From positions 13,943,618 to 14,007,617 of the forward strand of contig NC_092013.1 in NCBI RefSeq assembly GCF_042242105.1: DNA of 64,000 nucleotides, written 5' to 3'. The translations under genes were made by a program, and so were the position numbers. Below are positions 1 to 53,159 of the stretch, one piece after another. This DNA is from Pempheris klunzingeri. Taxonomy: Eukaryota > Chordata > Actinopteri > Acropomatiformes > Pempheridae. The notes beneath the pieces were generated by a model, which saw nothing but the letters and a program-made list of their open reading frames with translations, was not told the origin of the DNA and searched no databases. The stretch's first letter is position 1. The number at the start of each line of letters is the position of its first letter.

Positions 1-5921
<5,921 letters not shown>

Positions 5922-5994
5922 AGTTTGTGGTCTGTGGACGATGAGGGCTGTTTCACAAAACTGGTCTTCAGTCACACTGAGATCTTCTTTTTCT

Positions 5995-6040
5995 TCTGAA
6001 GGTTCTGGCTTTTAAACATCCAATCACATGCCGACCTGGT
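5995..6040 (-). promoter_or_regulatory. Putative mst1 core promoter
   Basis: About 90-110 bp upstream of the mst1 ATG the minus strand reads GTGATTGGATGTTTAAAAGC, an inverted CCAAT box directly followed by a TATA-like TTTAAAA. Spacing to the start codon leaves a 5' UTR of roughly 60-80 nt. The call is motif-based only; no transcript evidence is available here. Confidence 0.4.
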
Positions 6041-6429
6041 AAAGAGAGGAATCCACCGAAAACTCGGATGTTAGAAATGAAGGCAGGAAACATAAAACAG
6101 TGAGTTGGACACCACCAGCCACACGTGAACACTGAGCCCTTATTCAAACAGAGACCCTAATCCCCAAAACACAGCCAATCAATATGTGTATTAATCATTA
6201 ATGGAGAGTGGCACATCAGACCCTGCTGCTGCACTTTTTTTCATGATAATCAAACACTCTGACAACCATGAACCCAACGATTAAATCAAACATTCTGCAG
6301 AAACACAGAGACTGAAATGTTTGTTGTTTTTAAAATCCTGCCAGAATAAAAGCAATTCTCTTTACAGACGCTAGACGTCAGTAGAATAATTTCCAGAGGT
6401 TTTTGTTTTCTGTTTTCCGGGATATGAAG

Positions 6430-6515
6430 TGAGTGAGTGTGCAGCTGGATCAGGACGGCGCTGCTGCTTTAGTTTGCAGCTTAATCACCGGCTCGTTATT
6501 ATTGGACCCAGTGAG
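6430..6515 (+). other. abhd14b: Possible non-coding first exon of abhd14b
   Basis: The segment is locally GC-richer, with several CpGs, and ends in the strong donor CCAGTGAG|GTAAGAAG at 6515/6516. A matching acceptor (pyrimidine-rich, TGCATGTCAG) ends at 8040, eight bases before the best ATG. The 5' limit is a guess. The exon would sit about 0.5 kb from the divergent mst1 start, implying a shared intergenic promoter region. Confidence 0.45.
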
Positions 6516-6971
6516 GTAAGAAGAGGCGGATTATCTTCCCATCATGTTTGTGATGAAGAGCAAAAAGCACCGAGAGCGAGCTCGATGTTAGCCCGCAAAT
6601 AAAATGATCTAATCTGGACTTTGATCAGCCTGTTTAACCTGCCAGCTGCGCACAAACTCTTGTTTTACTCTGAAAACTGAAGTGGACAAAACATGTCTCT
6701 ACCTGCGCAGGACCACAAAATAAAAGCCCGCTAAGGTTAAGGAGCAACTTTCTGTGTTTATCTTGTTGAAACTGTGCCAGAGGGGCGTGGATTAAAAAGG
6801 CTGAGGTGAATATTGACGCTGCTGTTGTACTGATTTTATTTTATGTCATCAGGACTCTCTGTAACACGCACAGGCTTAAAATAAACTGGTTGTTGATGGA
6901 AGTTTCAGGTACTTGTGCTCCACTGGAGTATGGGATGTACTTACACCTTACTTTAAATCCCCTTATTATAT

Positions 6972-6995
6972 TTTTATATTATATATGTATATGTA

Positions 6996-7040
<45 letters not shown>
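6972..7040. repeat. (TA)n microsatellite
   Basis: Degenerate TATATGTATA passing into pure TA repeats just upstream of the abhd14b coding start region. Confidence 0.9.
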
Positions 7041-7043
<3 letters not shown>

Positions 7044-7076
7044 CAGTATACAGACTTTTAATAGATGTTTATAACC

Positions 7077-7560
7077 AACGGTGGAAGAAGTAAAGTAAAA
7101 GCACCACAGTTTAGAAATACTTTACAGGTTACAAGTTAACAGTCTTTCACTCAAAATTTTAGCAAACAAAATCATAAAAATCTTTGCATCAAAATATACT
7201 AAATAGTACCAAAAGTAAAAGTACACATTATGCAGATGGGCCCTTTTCAGGATAATGTTTATTATGTTATTGGATTATAATTATTTATGAATCATTGTTA
7301 TGTTATGTTATAATGTTTCAGCTGCTTATATTTATTTTATCTTATACTAATGCATCATAATATATAGTTTGTATTTCAATATGACTCTGCAAATTAGTTA
7401 TTAAATAAATGTAGTGCTGTAAAAAGTACAATATTTTCCTGGGAAATGTAGTGGAGTGGACATGTAAAGTAACAGAAATACTCAAGATTGTACTTCAGTA
7501 TAGTACTTGAGTACATGTAGCTCATGTAACAGTATATATAATGTACAGAATTTACTCCAA
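7077..7560. mobile_element. hAT-like MITE common in percomorph fish
   Basis: It begins with AACGGTGGAAGAAGTAAAGT and contains AAATAAATGTAGTG, AAAAAGTACAATATTTTCCT and AATGTAGTGGAGTGGACATG. It ends in a GTACTTGAGTACATGTA-like segment. This pattern of GTGGAAGAAGTAA / AAAGTACAATAT / AGTACTTGAGTA is the well-known abundant non-autonomous repeat in perch-like fish. No transposase is encoded. The family name is from memory, not a database match. Confidence 0.6.
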
Positions 7561-7849
7561 CACCTTATCCTATGAAGACATCTTTTAAATTATTACATGT
7601 TTTTCTATATTTTCATTCATTATCTGTTTATAGAGCAGAACCACTGATGGGTGGAGGAGTTACAGTTGTTGACATTCATTAATAGATGATTGACAATATA
7701 TTAATAAACATTTATATCTGAAAGATGTTTCTATGCTGCTACCAAATAAATATATGATTCAAATTACAATAATATCAAACATTTGAGAAACTGTTGCTCT
7801 GTTGCAACATATTATCATTCCACCACCATCACCTCTGTCCGTCGTGTAA

Positions 7850-7970
7850 AGACAACTTCATCTGGACTTTTTACTGAAGTAAAAATACTTATATCACACT
7901 ATAATAACACACAACTGCAGGTAAAAGTCCTGCATTCAGAATTCAACCAAGTAAAAGTACAGCCTATGGT
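7850..7970. mobile_element. Second piece of hAT-like MITE family
   Basis: Contains CTGAAGTAAAAATACTTAT, GTAAAAGTCCTGCATTCAGA and AACCAAGTAAAAGTACAGCC, the internal segment of the same repeat family as 7077-7560. It ends only about 80 bp before the abhd14b start codon. Confidence 0.5.
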
Positions 7971-8048
7971 TTTGTGTGTTAAAGTGTCTTTTTTCTGTTG
8001 TTCAGTTGTTGCTGCTGCTTCTTCCTGTTCTGCATGTCAGCTGTTAAA

Positions 8049-8247
8049 ATGACCGAGGGGAGTGTGCAGGTGGAGGGCTGCAAAGCGCCGCTCTTCTACA
8101 GACAAAGTGAGCCTGCCTCGGGGGAAGTGAGGATGTCAGTTTTACTCCTTCACGGCATCCGTTTCTCTTCGGAAAACTGGCTCAACATCGGCACTCTGGA
8201 CACTCTGGCTAAAGCAGGCTGCCGTGCCGTCGCCATCGACCTGCCAG
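8049..8247 (+). CDS. abhd14b: abhd14b coding exon 1
   Basis: Codes for the N-terminus through AVAIDLP and ends CCAG|GTGAGT in phase 1. It carries the [10 protein letters not shown] strand-turn of the hydrolase fold. Confidence 0.9.
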
Positions 8248-11235
8248 GTGAGTCTGATGGGAGCAAGTTTGGTCTTTTTCACTACATCAAGTCTGGACTA
8301 CCGACTGGGTAAAAGGCAGGAGACAGGTGCAGCCACTGTGTCTGGTCTTTGGTGATTTGATTACTAACAAATAAGAAAGGGAAGTTATCACTACACTTAC
8401 TACAACATCCACCACATTCTTACATAATCTTGTGGCCGTGTGTCTGTTAGAGGGGCCTTTTGTCAAAATCTACCTCTAACACCTTCATTATTTTAGTTTT
8501 ATATTCTGCTCACATGATTCATTTTCCTAAATAAAGCTGCGCTTCATTAAATTACCACAAACTAACCGATATACTGAAGTTACAGGAGGAGGGGGCATGA
8601 CTTTCTTTCCCAACTGGATGTGAAGCATCAATTAAACCTTTTTTAGCCCATATTTGTTTGCATTTTGGCAAATTGGCATCATTCAAAGTATTAGCTATTA
8701 GAAGTTATTGAAAACTTAAAAGCATGATGATTCTGCAGATAAAAGCTTTGTGTTTTTTCCCTATGTTTTCTAAGTAGATGTATAGACATTTATTCATATT
8801 GGACATTGTAGGTAATAATACCCTCTGGAAACGTCATAATGTATTTAATAAAAAACATGTCAGTGTGTTCAGATTCATGAGCCTGCCTCACGCTATTTTT
8901 GATGGAAATTGGGGCTAACAGGCACCAAGGGTCTTAGAGTCCCTCACTTGCGTCCATGAGCTGAATCACAGTCACTGCTGCAGCACCAGCTGCTGACAGC
9001 GTTGTTAAACTGGTCAAATCTGCAGCCAAAGTACAACAACTAACTTCCTGTTGTTCGGGGAACACCTGCAGGCATCTGACCCTTTCACCTCATACAGCAT
9101 CTTTGCCACATGCTTCTCCTTCTGCGTCTCACAGTTTAAAAACCTCTGATCTAAAGGTTCATAGTTCTCAAGCTTCACAACAGGACTGTGCTCTTGTTCC
9201 CCACCTGCCATCCTCCTCTTCTTCTCCTCTCACGCCTTCATTACTCTGCTGTCCCCGCTCTCTCTCTCTCCTTCTGTCTGCCTGTCCACAGGACTTGGCA
9301 GGTCTAAGTCAGCCGAGGCCCCGGCAGCGGTCGGAGAACTGGCCCCTGCAGGTTTTCTGAAAGAGGTGTGTGAGCAGCTGAGCCTGAGCCCGGTGGTGGT
9401 GATCAGCCCGTCCCTCAGCGGGATGTACTCCCTCCCCTTCCTCCTTCAGCACCAGGCCCTGATGCGGGCCTACATCCCCGTGGCTCCCATCTGCACCGAG
9501 AAATTCACAGCAGAGCAGTACCAGAGTGTAAAGGTACAGTCTGATGTGGCCGTACTTTACATTCCTTTGTAGTTTCCTGCCCTGCAAAACTTTTTTTCCT
9601 CTTTAAAGGATGAAATGAGCAGCTGTGAATGTCAACCCCATTTTCGCCACACATCCTTCTCTCACTATTAAAAGAGCTTGTGAGTTTTCGCATGTGACCA
9701 TGAGAGGAGCAGATATCATGTGACTTTAAACTTTCACAGATGTCACTGGCTTTCATCCAGCTCCAAACTATTTCAAAATTAAATTTCTTAGACGGCAAAC
9801 CAAGTGAAGGTGCATTATCCATGAAGGGGACGAGTTACTGAACAGTAGTTCCCCTTTAGAAACAAGCAAACACAACTGAGTAAATACATAATAGTGTAAG
9901 GCTGTAATAGTATAACTTCCTGGGCCATTTTTCTACATAATGAGTACTTTAATTTTTTAAACTTTAAGGACATTTTGCTGATAATGAAATTTACTTAAAG
10001 GGGCACTACACTGATTTTACCCATGGAAGCTAATTGGACTAGTCATGGGGTGAATGACGTACAATTTCACATTGTGTTGACATGAAAAGTGACAGAAATA
10101 ATTGTAGAAGATGAAAAAGAAGATAAATCCAAACCCTGTTTCCTGATTTCTCACCTCCATGCCGCTGGCCTATCACGGTCTGAAGTGGGTGTGAAGGTTA
10201 GATTGTGGGGTTACCTGATGTCAGAAAGGTGTGTGTGTGTGTGTGTGTGTGCGGCTGAATGATTCCTAACTGAGTGAAATGACCTGGAAGCCTCTGAGTG
10301 GCAGCCACGACCAGAGCTGGTCAGATAACCCACAATTCCTTGCAGCATCAACATTTAGCAACACACCACCTGTCATTGCCTTATTACGTAGCCTAGTGTA
10401 AGTGAGTGCTTAAGAATTCACATCTTTCCTCGACCTCTTGATGTTTTCTATTGAGGTCAAAGAAAAGCAGTTGGGAAACGACACAGAACGTAATTTTTTT
10501 GACTAATAAACAGGCGCTTTAAAAATCAGGATGAACTGACCACTATTGCTTCAGTTCAGGACCATTTTTCATTAATCTCTATTTTGAAAGTCCCCCAACA
10601 TTATACAAAGGCTAACTAAATTGCTGGAATGGCCCTTTAATGTAGGACTTTTACTTTGTAATGGAGTATATTTATATTGCTGTGTAAAGTAAATGACCTG
10701 AATACTTTTTCCTCAGCTAATAAAGGCTACTATTACGGTCTAGTCTGCTCTTTTTCTTTTTTTTATTACTTTACTTTTTTTTATATTGACATGTAGACAC
10801 ATAAATAAGTCACACCTATTGAAAATAAAACGCTTGCCTCTTATCTTTTTATAAAGCTGGTTTGATTTTCTTTTAAAACTTGAGGTAAAATGTGGGACAA
10901 CTACAAAATCTCTTTATCTACGGTTTTGAATTTAAAAACAAACAAAAGATTTTATATAAAAAAAGAAGAAGGGGAGAGGAAGGACTCTGGAAAATGATTC
11001 ATCACAAGGATCTCGTTGTCATCTTGTGTCTGTTCTTGTCCCGTCTCTCCTCCAGGTCCCGGCGCTGATCGTTTACGGTGACCAGGACACTCAACTTGGA
11101 GAAGTGTCCCTCCGCAACCTGAGCAACCTGGCCAATCACAGCGTGGTGGTGATGAAAGGCGCGGGTCACCCCTGTTACCTGGACGACCCGGACACTTGGC
11201 ACAAAGCTCTCACAGATTTCCTTAATACGCTTTGA
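8049..11235 (+). CDS. abhd14b: Abhydrolase domain-containing protein 14B
   Basis: Alpha/beta-hydrolase fold protein. The human orthologue (CIB) is a cytosolic/nuclear esterase-like enzyme reported to act as a lysine deacetylase with CoA. Three coding exons, 8049-8247, 9292-9533 and 11056-11235, join in phase to 206 residues, close to the human 210. Visible motifs are [13 protein letters not shown] near residue 35 (oxyanion region), nucleophile Ser in [21 protein letters not shown], the acid in [11 protein letters not shown] and the catalytic His in [13 protein letters not shown]. The start at 8049 (AAAATGA, A at -3) is chosen over the in-frame ATG at 8034, which has poor context and may lie in the intron. 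If the acceptor at 8005 is used instead, 8034 would add MSAVK. No lesions. The gene sits tail-to-tail with cacna2d2 and head-to-head with mst1. Confidence 0.93.
9292..9533 (+). CDS. abhd14b: abhd14b coding exon 2 (nucleophile Ser)
   Basis: Acceptor CTGTCCACAG at 9282-9291. It opens [11 protein letters not shown] and contains [17 protein letters not shown], the nucleophile elbow, then [10 protein letters not shown]. It ends AAG|GTACAG in phase 0. Confidence 0.92.
9990..10720. repeat. Intronic repeat-like region in abhd14b intron 2
   Basis: The 1.5 kb intron carries a (GT)n run at 10230-10251. At 10640-10720 there is a segment with GGACTTTTACTTTGTAATGG and AATGACCTGAATACTTTTTC, matching the end of the fish hAT-like repeat. 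Flanking TTAAAGGGGC (about 9996) and GGCCCTTTAAT (about 10630) may be the ends of a separate small MITE; that part is weak. Confidence 0.4.
11056..11235 (+). CDS. abhd14b: abhd14b last coding exon (Asp, His)
   Basis: Acceptor CTCTCCTCCAG at 11045-11055. It codes [10 protein letters not shown] and [15 protein letters not shown] and ends at TGA 11233-11235. The Asp and His of the triad are both here. Confidence 0.93.
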   Translation, partial: VPALIVYGDQDTQLGEVSLRNLSNLANHSVVVMKGAGHPCYLDDPDTWHKALTDFLNTL

Positions 11236-11489
11236 AGCTCTTAGCTGTGAATCAGAGGAGAGATTCTCAACAACACAGTCACACATAAATGACTCAGAGG
11301 AGTCATGCACATAAACACATTATTCATTCATGAGAAATTCAGGCCACAAACATCCTTCTGCTTGACCTGATTTTGATATTTTAAATAGTGTCAGTAATGA
11401 AACTGGAAATCAAGACTTTTTCTGATGATGAGAGGAGATGAGGCTCAAACCTTTACAGGCAAAGTAGGTCATTTAGACTGATTTATGCT

Positions 11490-12655
11490 AAAAATGAAGC
11501 AGCCGGTTAGCTTAGCTTAACATGAAGAATGGAAACGGGGAGAAACAGCTAGCAAGAAATAGTTTGGCACAGAATCCTCCGTTAACAAATGAAACAAAAC
11601 AAACGAGATACAAGTAAATGCAACTATTGATGGATTGTTATTTGCTTTAATCAAGTTTAAGTAGTATGTTTACCCTTTTTAATTGCGCTGAAATAATTTT
11701 ATGCTTATATGACTTACATAGGGCAACATACATTTATTTTTTATATATACATACATTTTCCTTTTGCTGCGTATGTTTAATGTAGTTAGTCGCTTTAGGT
11801 CTTTTTATTTTATTTAGGTCTTTTCTCATCATCTAGAAGTGGGACTTTTGGCCCTATGTATATATGTGCATGTGACCTGTGATTAGTCAGAGCAAAAAAA
11901 CTTCACAGAAAGGCCTCTGCTTGGCCAAATAGGGCAGCACTCATATAAAGACAGATGTTTTTGATGGTGATGTTGATCTCACCATCAAAAAGAAGGAACT
12001 GTGGGAGAAAGTGAGGGATATGATATGAAGGAATGTTTCATTTGAGCATCGACATGGCCATATGACCTCACAGTCCTTCACACCTGAAGTATTTCTGTGA
12101 GCAGAGTGTCTTTTTGGTCCGAGCCGTGTCAATGTATACCTGCTGTAGCGAGGCCTTCTTTGACATCAGAAATGTGCTGTAATACTGGACAGCTTTTTTA
12201 TTCTTCTATTCATCTGAGTGAAGACTGATCAGAAGCATGGCTACAAGTTTAAGTGTCAGTTAGTGAGCTACATGCTGCGTTCACTTCATATCAGAGTTAT
12301 CGTAATTACAAGTCTCGACTCATAAAGAGCATTCCCGTCAACTTCCAAGTCGTAATCACAGCTGGGAGTCTCTTTCTCTGAACACTCAGACATATCAGAC
12401 ATGTCTGTAACTAATACAGAACTGCCTGAAAACAAACATGGACGCCTCACATCAACCAGAGACCACCGTTCACTGTGATTACACCCAAATTGATTGTAAA
12501 TTATGTGATATTATATTTGCCATCCATGCATATCTAGCCTGATATTTTAGCTGCTGATAGATGAATTTTGTTACCTTTGGACGGCACCAGGCTAGCTGTT
12601 TCCTAGTGTTTCCAGTCTTTGTGCTAAGCTAACTTAGCCAGCTGCTGGTGGGAAT
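11490..12655. mobile_element. Split fold-back MITE arms, abhd14b 3' region
   Basis: Left arm 11497-11560 (GCCGGTTAGCTTAGCTTAAC, GGAAACGGGGAGAAACAGCT) and right arm 12588-12650 (GGCTAGCTGTTTCCTAGTGT, GTGCTAAGCTAACTTAGCCA) are reverse complements of each other. They belong to the same fish fold-back family as 17119-17538. About 1 kb of unrelated AT-rich sequence separates them, so the element has been expanded or interrupted, or two half-copies lie in opposite orientation. Confidence 0.6.
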
Positions 12656-12726
12656 CACATTTAGTGTCTCATCTCGGTAGCCGATGAAGCTGATGAAGAA
12701 AACAAATGCTGTTCAATATAATCAAT

Positions 12727-12794
12727 AATAAAGCTGAGTTGTTGTTTTTTTTTTGTAAACAGATTTTATATTTTTATTCTAATTGGAAAATAAA
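12727..12794 (+). promoter_or_regulatory. Candidate abhd14b poly(A) signals
   Basis: First AATAAA hexamers downstream of the abhd14b stop, at 12727-12732 and 12789-12794, would give a 3' UTR of about 1.5 kb. Which one is used, if either, cannot be told from sequence. Confidence 0.4.
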
Positions 12795-13149
12795 TGAATC
12801 TCTGCCTGTGTCTGACTGAAAAAAATAAAACACTGCACGCTGAGATGAAGTGAAAAATATGAACATTATTTAATAACTGATTCTCTGTAATAAACAATTT
12901 GAAAATATTTTACAAGGAGTCACAGACACAATATTTTACAAATTTTGCCCTCTTCTTTTTTTTTTAAGCTTCATCTGTACAAAAGAATGGAGCGACATGG
13001 ACCAGTGCCCAGAAAAGAAGGAGCTAAATCTTCCACGCACACCAACATTCACACTCACACACGTACAAGAAATAAACTAAAAATAAGATAAAAACATTTG
13101 ACTTCAGATCTCAAACTTATCAACAGTGCTGTATTCCTATATATTTTTA

Positions 13150-16100
13150 ACTTCACTTAAAATTCGACTGATTTTATTCTTTTTTTTTCTCTAAATGTTG
13201 TTGTTATTTTTTCACACACTTGTCAAACATGGTCACATAGCACCAGACTACAGACTACAGAATCACATACACACGTGTCTTTCCCACAGAGACGCACCAA
13301 CACAGATGCAGCGAGGGTCGGGAGGGGGCCAGAGGCTTTATGAAAACCACCCCCTAACTTGTTTTAGGGTTGTGTCCTAAAGCTGACCCCTCCCTCTCAT
13401 GCCCAAGCTGGTCCAATTTTTTCTTTTTTCTTTTTTTTTTTTTTTGGCAAAAGTAAATTTGTCAAACCACAGAAATCAGACGTGTGTCCCGTCAGAAGAC
13501 TTTTTCCATTGGGATGCACGCACAGACGTCACCACATGATTTCCTCCTTGACCCTCTGTTCGACAGGCTCGTGCTGCTCTGTGGAGACCCACTCCCTGAG
13601 CTTGCCTCTGACATTCCGCCCGCTCGCCAAAAAAACACCTGGGAAGTGACGTCCTTGGCTTACTTCTGCCTGGTGCTTGACATCTCCCAGCTGGGCATAA
13701 ATAAGTGTCATTACATGTTTGCTTATAGCTGCGTGTGTGTGCATAATGTCTTGGTGCAGGTGCAAAAACTGTAGGCCTACATACTTAGTTTATGTGTGAG
13801 ACTGTATGCGTACAGAGGTCAGGAAAAGAGAGGAAGTTGCAGGGGGTACATTTCCACAGGCACGTGTAGCGCTCATTTACAGACAGTGGAAATAGGGATA
13901 TACAGACAGAATTAATGGCACAGGACAGAGACAAACAAATGCAAGAAAAGTAAAGCTGCATCCGACATCAGATGACCCGGGCCCGTATTTAACGCCGAAT
14001 TGGAAATATACACATTGTCTTAATTTGAGATTTTAGTTTTTATAACATTTCTCTTTTTTTTTCTGAGTCAGTTTTGCTCGGAGCCGCGCTGCAGTTACTG
14101 TGCCAGCATGTTTGTCACATCAAATAGTACCAACAACTGTACATAGTGTGTAGTTAAGCTTCAAATTGTCGTGTGAGTCGTCCCACCTGAGCAATACAGT
14201 GAGGTTTGGGTGGGTGTGAACATCGAAGGTCGGAGGCTTTTTAAATTTAAAACTCCCACCTGCTTTCAAGCATTTAATCGAACAAGCATCAATCAATAAC
14301 TAATCATTCCATGACGTAAAAATTACAAAATTAGAGCTCACTATACTTACTGCAGAACACCAAGTAATCCCAGGGGGAGTGAATATTTTGGAGGATCTAT
14401 TTGTGTGTGAGTGAGAAAGAGTGCAGATGAGGGATGGGAAACGCATCAGAGCTCCGTACTGTGTAACACTAAGGCATTTAGAGAGGCTTTGTTAACTATG
14501 TTGCATTTGAAGCAGAAAACACTGATGAACTACACATTCTTTCGAACACCTCTGCTCCCTTAGATTAACATTTAGGCAGACTGATGGTTAAAGATGGATT
14601 CCTTTTGTTTCAGTAAAATCCCTTTTTTTTTCTCCACAACAACACTGGATTTTGTCTGTTGCAACATAAGAACAGGAAAAACAGCTACCACAACTGTCAT
14701 CCCTCACACACTCCACAACTCATTTAAAAGACATTCCCTTTGAGGGCTTTTAACGCAAACTAACACACACGCATGTACACACATCCACACACAAACACAT
14801 ACGATTCAGGCAGAACTGTAGCAGTCAGGTGGCCCTAAAAACGCTCTATGGCCAGTTAAGTCGCTGTATACTGATAGTGTATCATAGCTCTATACATGGC
14901 TTTGTAAAGGAACGGTATAGTAACTCCATATGGTGGCAGTCAGGTGGCTCTGGAGGGGTACAGCAACCACAGCCGAGATGGCAAATACATTAAGCTAGAG
15001 CCGGTCAGTGCCACAAATCTGTATAAAGCTACTCTTAAAGCCAACAGATTGAGTCTCACAGGCTCCTGTGTAATCCAAAGCCTCAAAGATGGCTGCTCTA
15101 TAAAGGTACTATACAGTGGCTCTACTCTTATACAGCCGATGTGGTCCAAAACAAAGTGCGTCAAGGCACTATGAAACAGAGCGGCTCCTAAACATGGAAG
15201 TCTAAATGACTTTTCAGACATCGCAATGATCAAATGACGAACTGTGACAGATTACAACCAGACTACTACTGTACGTGATCACCATATTTAGTTGCCTCTT
15301 CTGCACTTTTGTTGGAAATGTTGATAAGCCCCTATCCCCCAGCAGCGAATGGTTTTGAAGTTTGAACAGCATCAGTCAAAGGTAATACAAGCCCCCACAA
15401 AAAAAAAAAAAAAACATAAGAAAAACACCCCACCAGGAACTACTGTGAGACGGTCATGAGGCAGAGAGCTTGGTGTGTCTGTTGTGTGACCAGGAGTAAA
15501 GCACATTTTCAAATCGTGGTTAGGAGCGTTAGTAGAGAGGTTACTGGAGAAGCCTCATGAGGGTTGGCAGAGGTGAGCTTTCGCATCAGAGAGCACAGGG
15601 ATTTTTCTTTGATTAACATCAGTCCAAACCAGAGGTCAGAATGGTCGATTGGTCATAAAGGAGAATACTACACGACATCAACAATGCAGACACTGAGCAC
15701 TGATTCATATTTTACAGCTGTCGCCTGTGTGTGTGTGAGACATTAGCCTCAGATGACACTAGCCTTAAATAGTACATATATGAGAAAAATAGCTCAAGAA
15801 ATGTGATTACCATCGTGTAATTACAATAATCCTCAGTGGACGTATTTTTAAAAGCATTAATCCGTAATTAGGAGCTGCACAAAATGAATCAGCATTCAGT
15901 TTCTGAGTGTCTCCTCTTCCTCTCATGGTTTATCCTAAATCTAAATCAGAAGCCATTTCCTCTTCGTGTTTTGGCTATAAAAATAAGACCACATGAAAGT
16001 CTATCTCATTTTGGCAAGTAGATACAGTGCATAAATTAATTCATGTCTTTTTAAGTTAACACCTACCGACTTCCTTTTCAAATTAAAAACTAAATATACT

Positions 16101-16774
16101 GTATGTTTGGAATACTCATCACTTCAGCAGTTTATACTTGACATTTTGTATACTTGACAGTTCTTTTTTTTGTTTTCTGTTATTTTCTTTTATGGTGGCT
16201 CTAACTGGCTGATGGTCCACAGCCTCTTACGTGAGGCCAGTGACAGAGCGGTGAGACTCTGAGATGGAGGAGAGAAGAAGGAGGAGAAGTCCCACCGTCT
16301 GTCTGACAGACAGAGGCGAAGGCGGACAGACAACCTCAGCTCTCCAGTCTGTGTGAGGCGGGAGGTCTGTGACGAGGACATGGACCTGTCCTCTTTCCCC
16401 TCCCTTCACTGGGTGGTGGAGGTGGAAGGGGGGGTCGCGGGGGAGGAGTTTTTTTTTTTTTTTTGTCTTCATTTTTCTCTTTTCGGACGCTGCCTCTGAT
16501 GATCCAGGTGGTCCGCCACCACCCACTCCTCCTGCAGATGAAGGCTGAGGACACAAACGTCCGGCAGTTGTCACTAAGCGACACGAACTGAAGCGAGCTG
16601 GGTAGCGCGGCACTCAGGGCTTCCAACTTGCCGTGATGGGAAGTCCCATTATTACCTATGACTATATCAGGGGGAGGGCTTAGGGGCACGGAGGGGGGAG
16701 GCTTGGTCGGAGGGTTTTAGGCCGGGAAAGAGGCTCGGGAGGACTAAAAGGAGGATAAGTGGAGGAAAATGGAA
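13150..16774 (-). other. cacna2d2: Presumed cacna2d2 3' UTR
   Basis: Unique sequence following the cacna2d2 stop, with no exon-like reading frame on either strand. A minus-strand AATAAA (TTTATT at 13173-13178) would end a roughly 3.6 kb UTR. It holds T runs at 13431-13445 and 16450-16464, an A run near 15400, and the motif GCAGTCAGGTGGC twice (14821 and 14937). The exact end is inferred. Confidence 0.4.

Positions 16775-53159
<36,385 letters not shown>

Larger units (their letters stand above)
6516..8040 (+). other. Likely abhd14b 5' UTR intron with hAT-like repeats
   Basis: AT-rich and without coding signal. It contains a (TA)n tract at 6972-7040, a hAT-like MITE at 7077-7560 and a related piece at 7850-7970. 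Intron status depends on the predicted donor at 6516 and acceptor at 8040. Confidence 0.4.

Noticed and set aside
16227..16613. 128-codon minus-strand open frame with a lysine run
   Set aside because: It lies downstream of the cacna2d2 stop in the presumed 3' UTR. The lysine run is a T16 tract and no homology is apparent.
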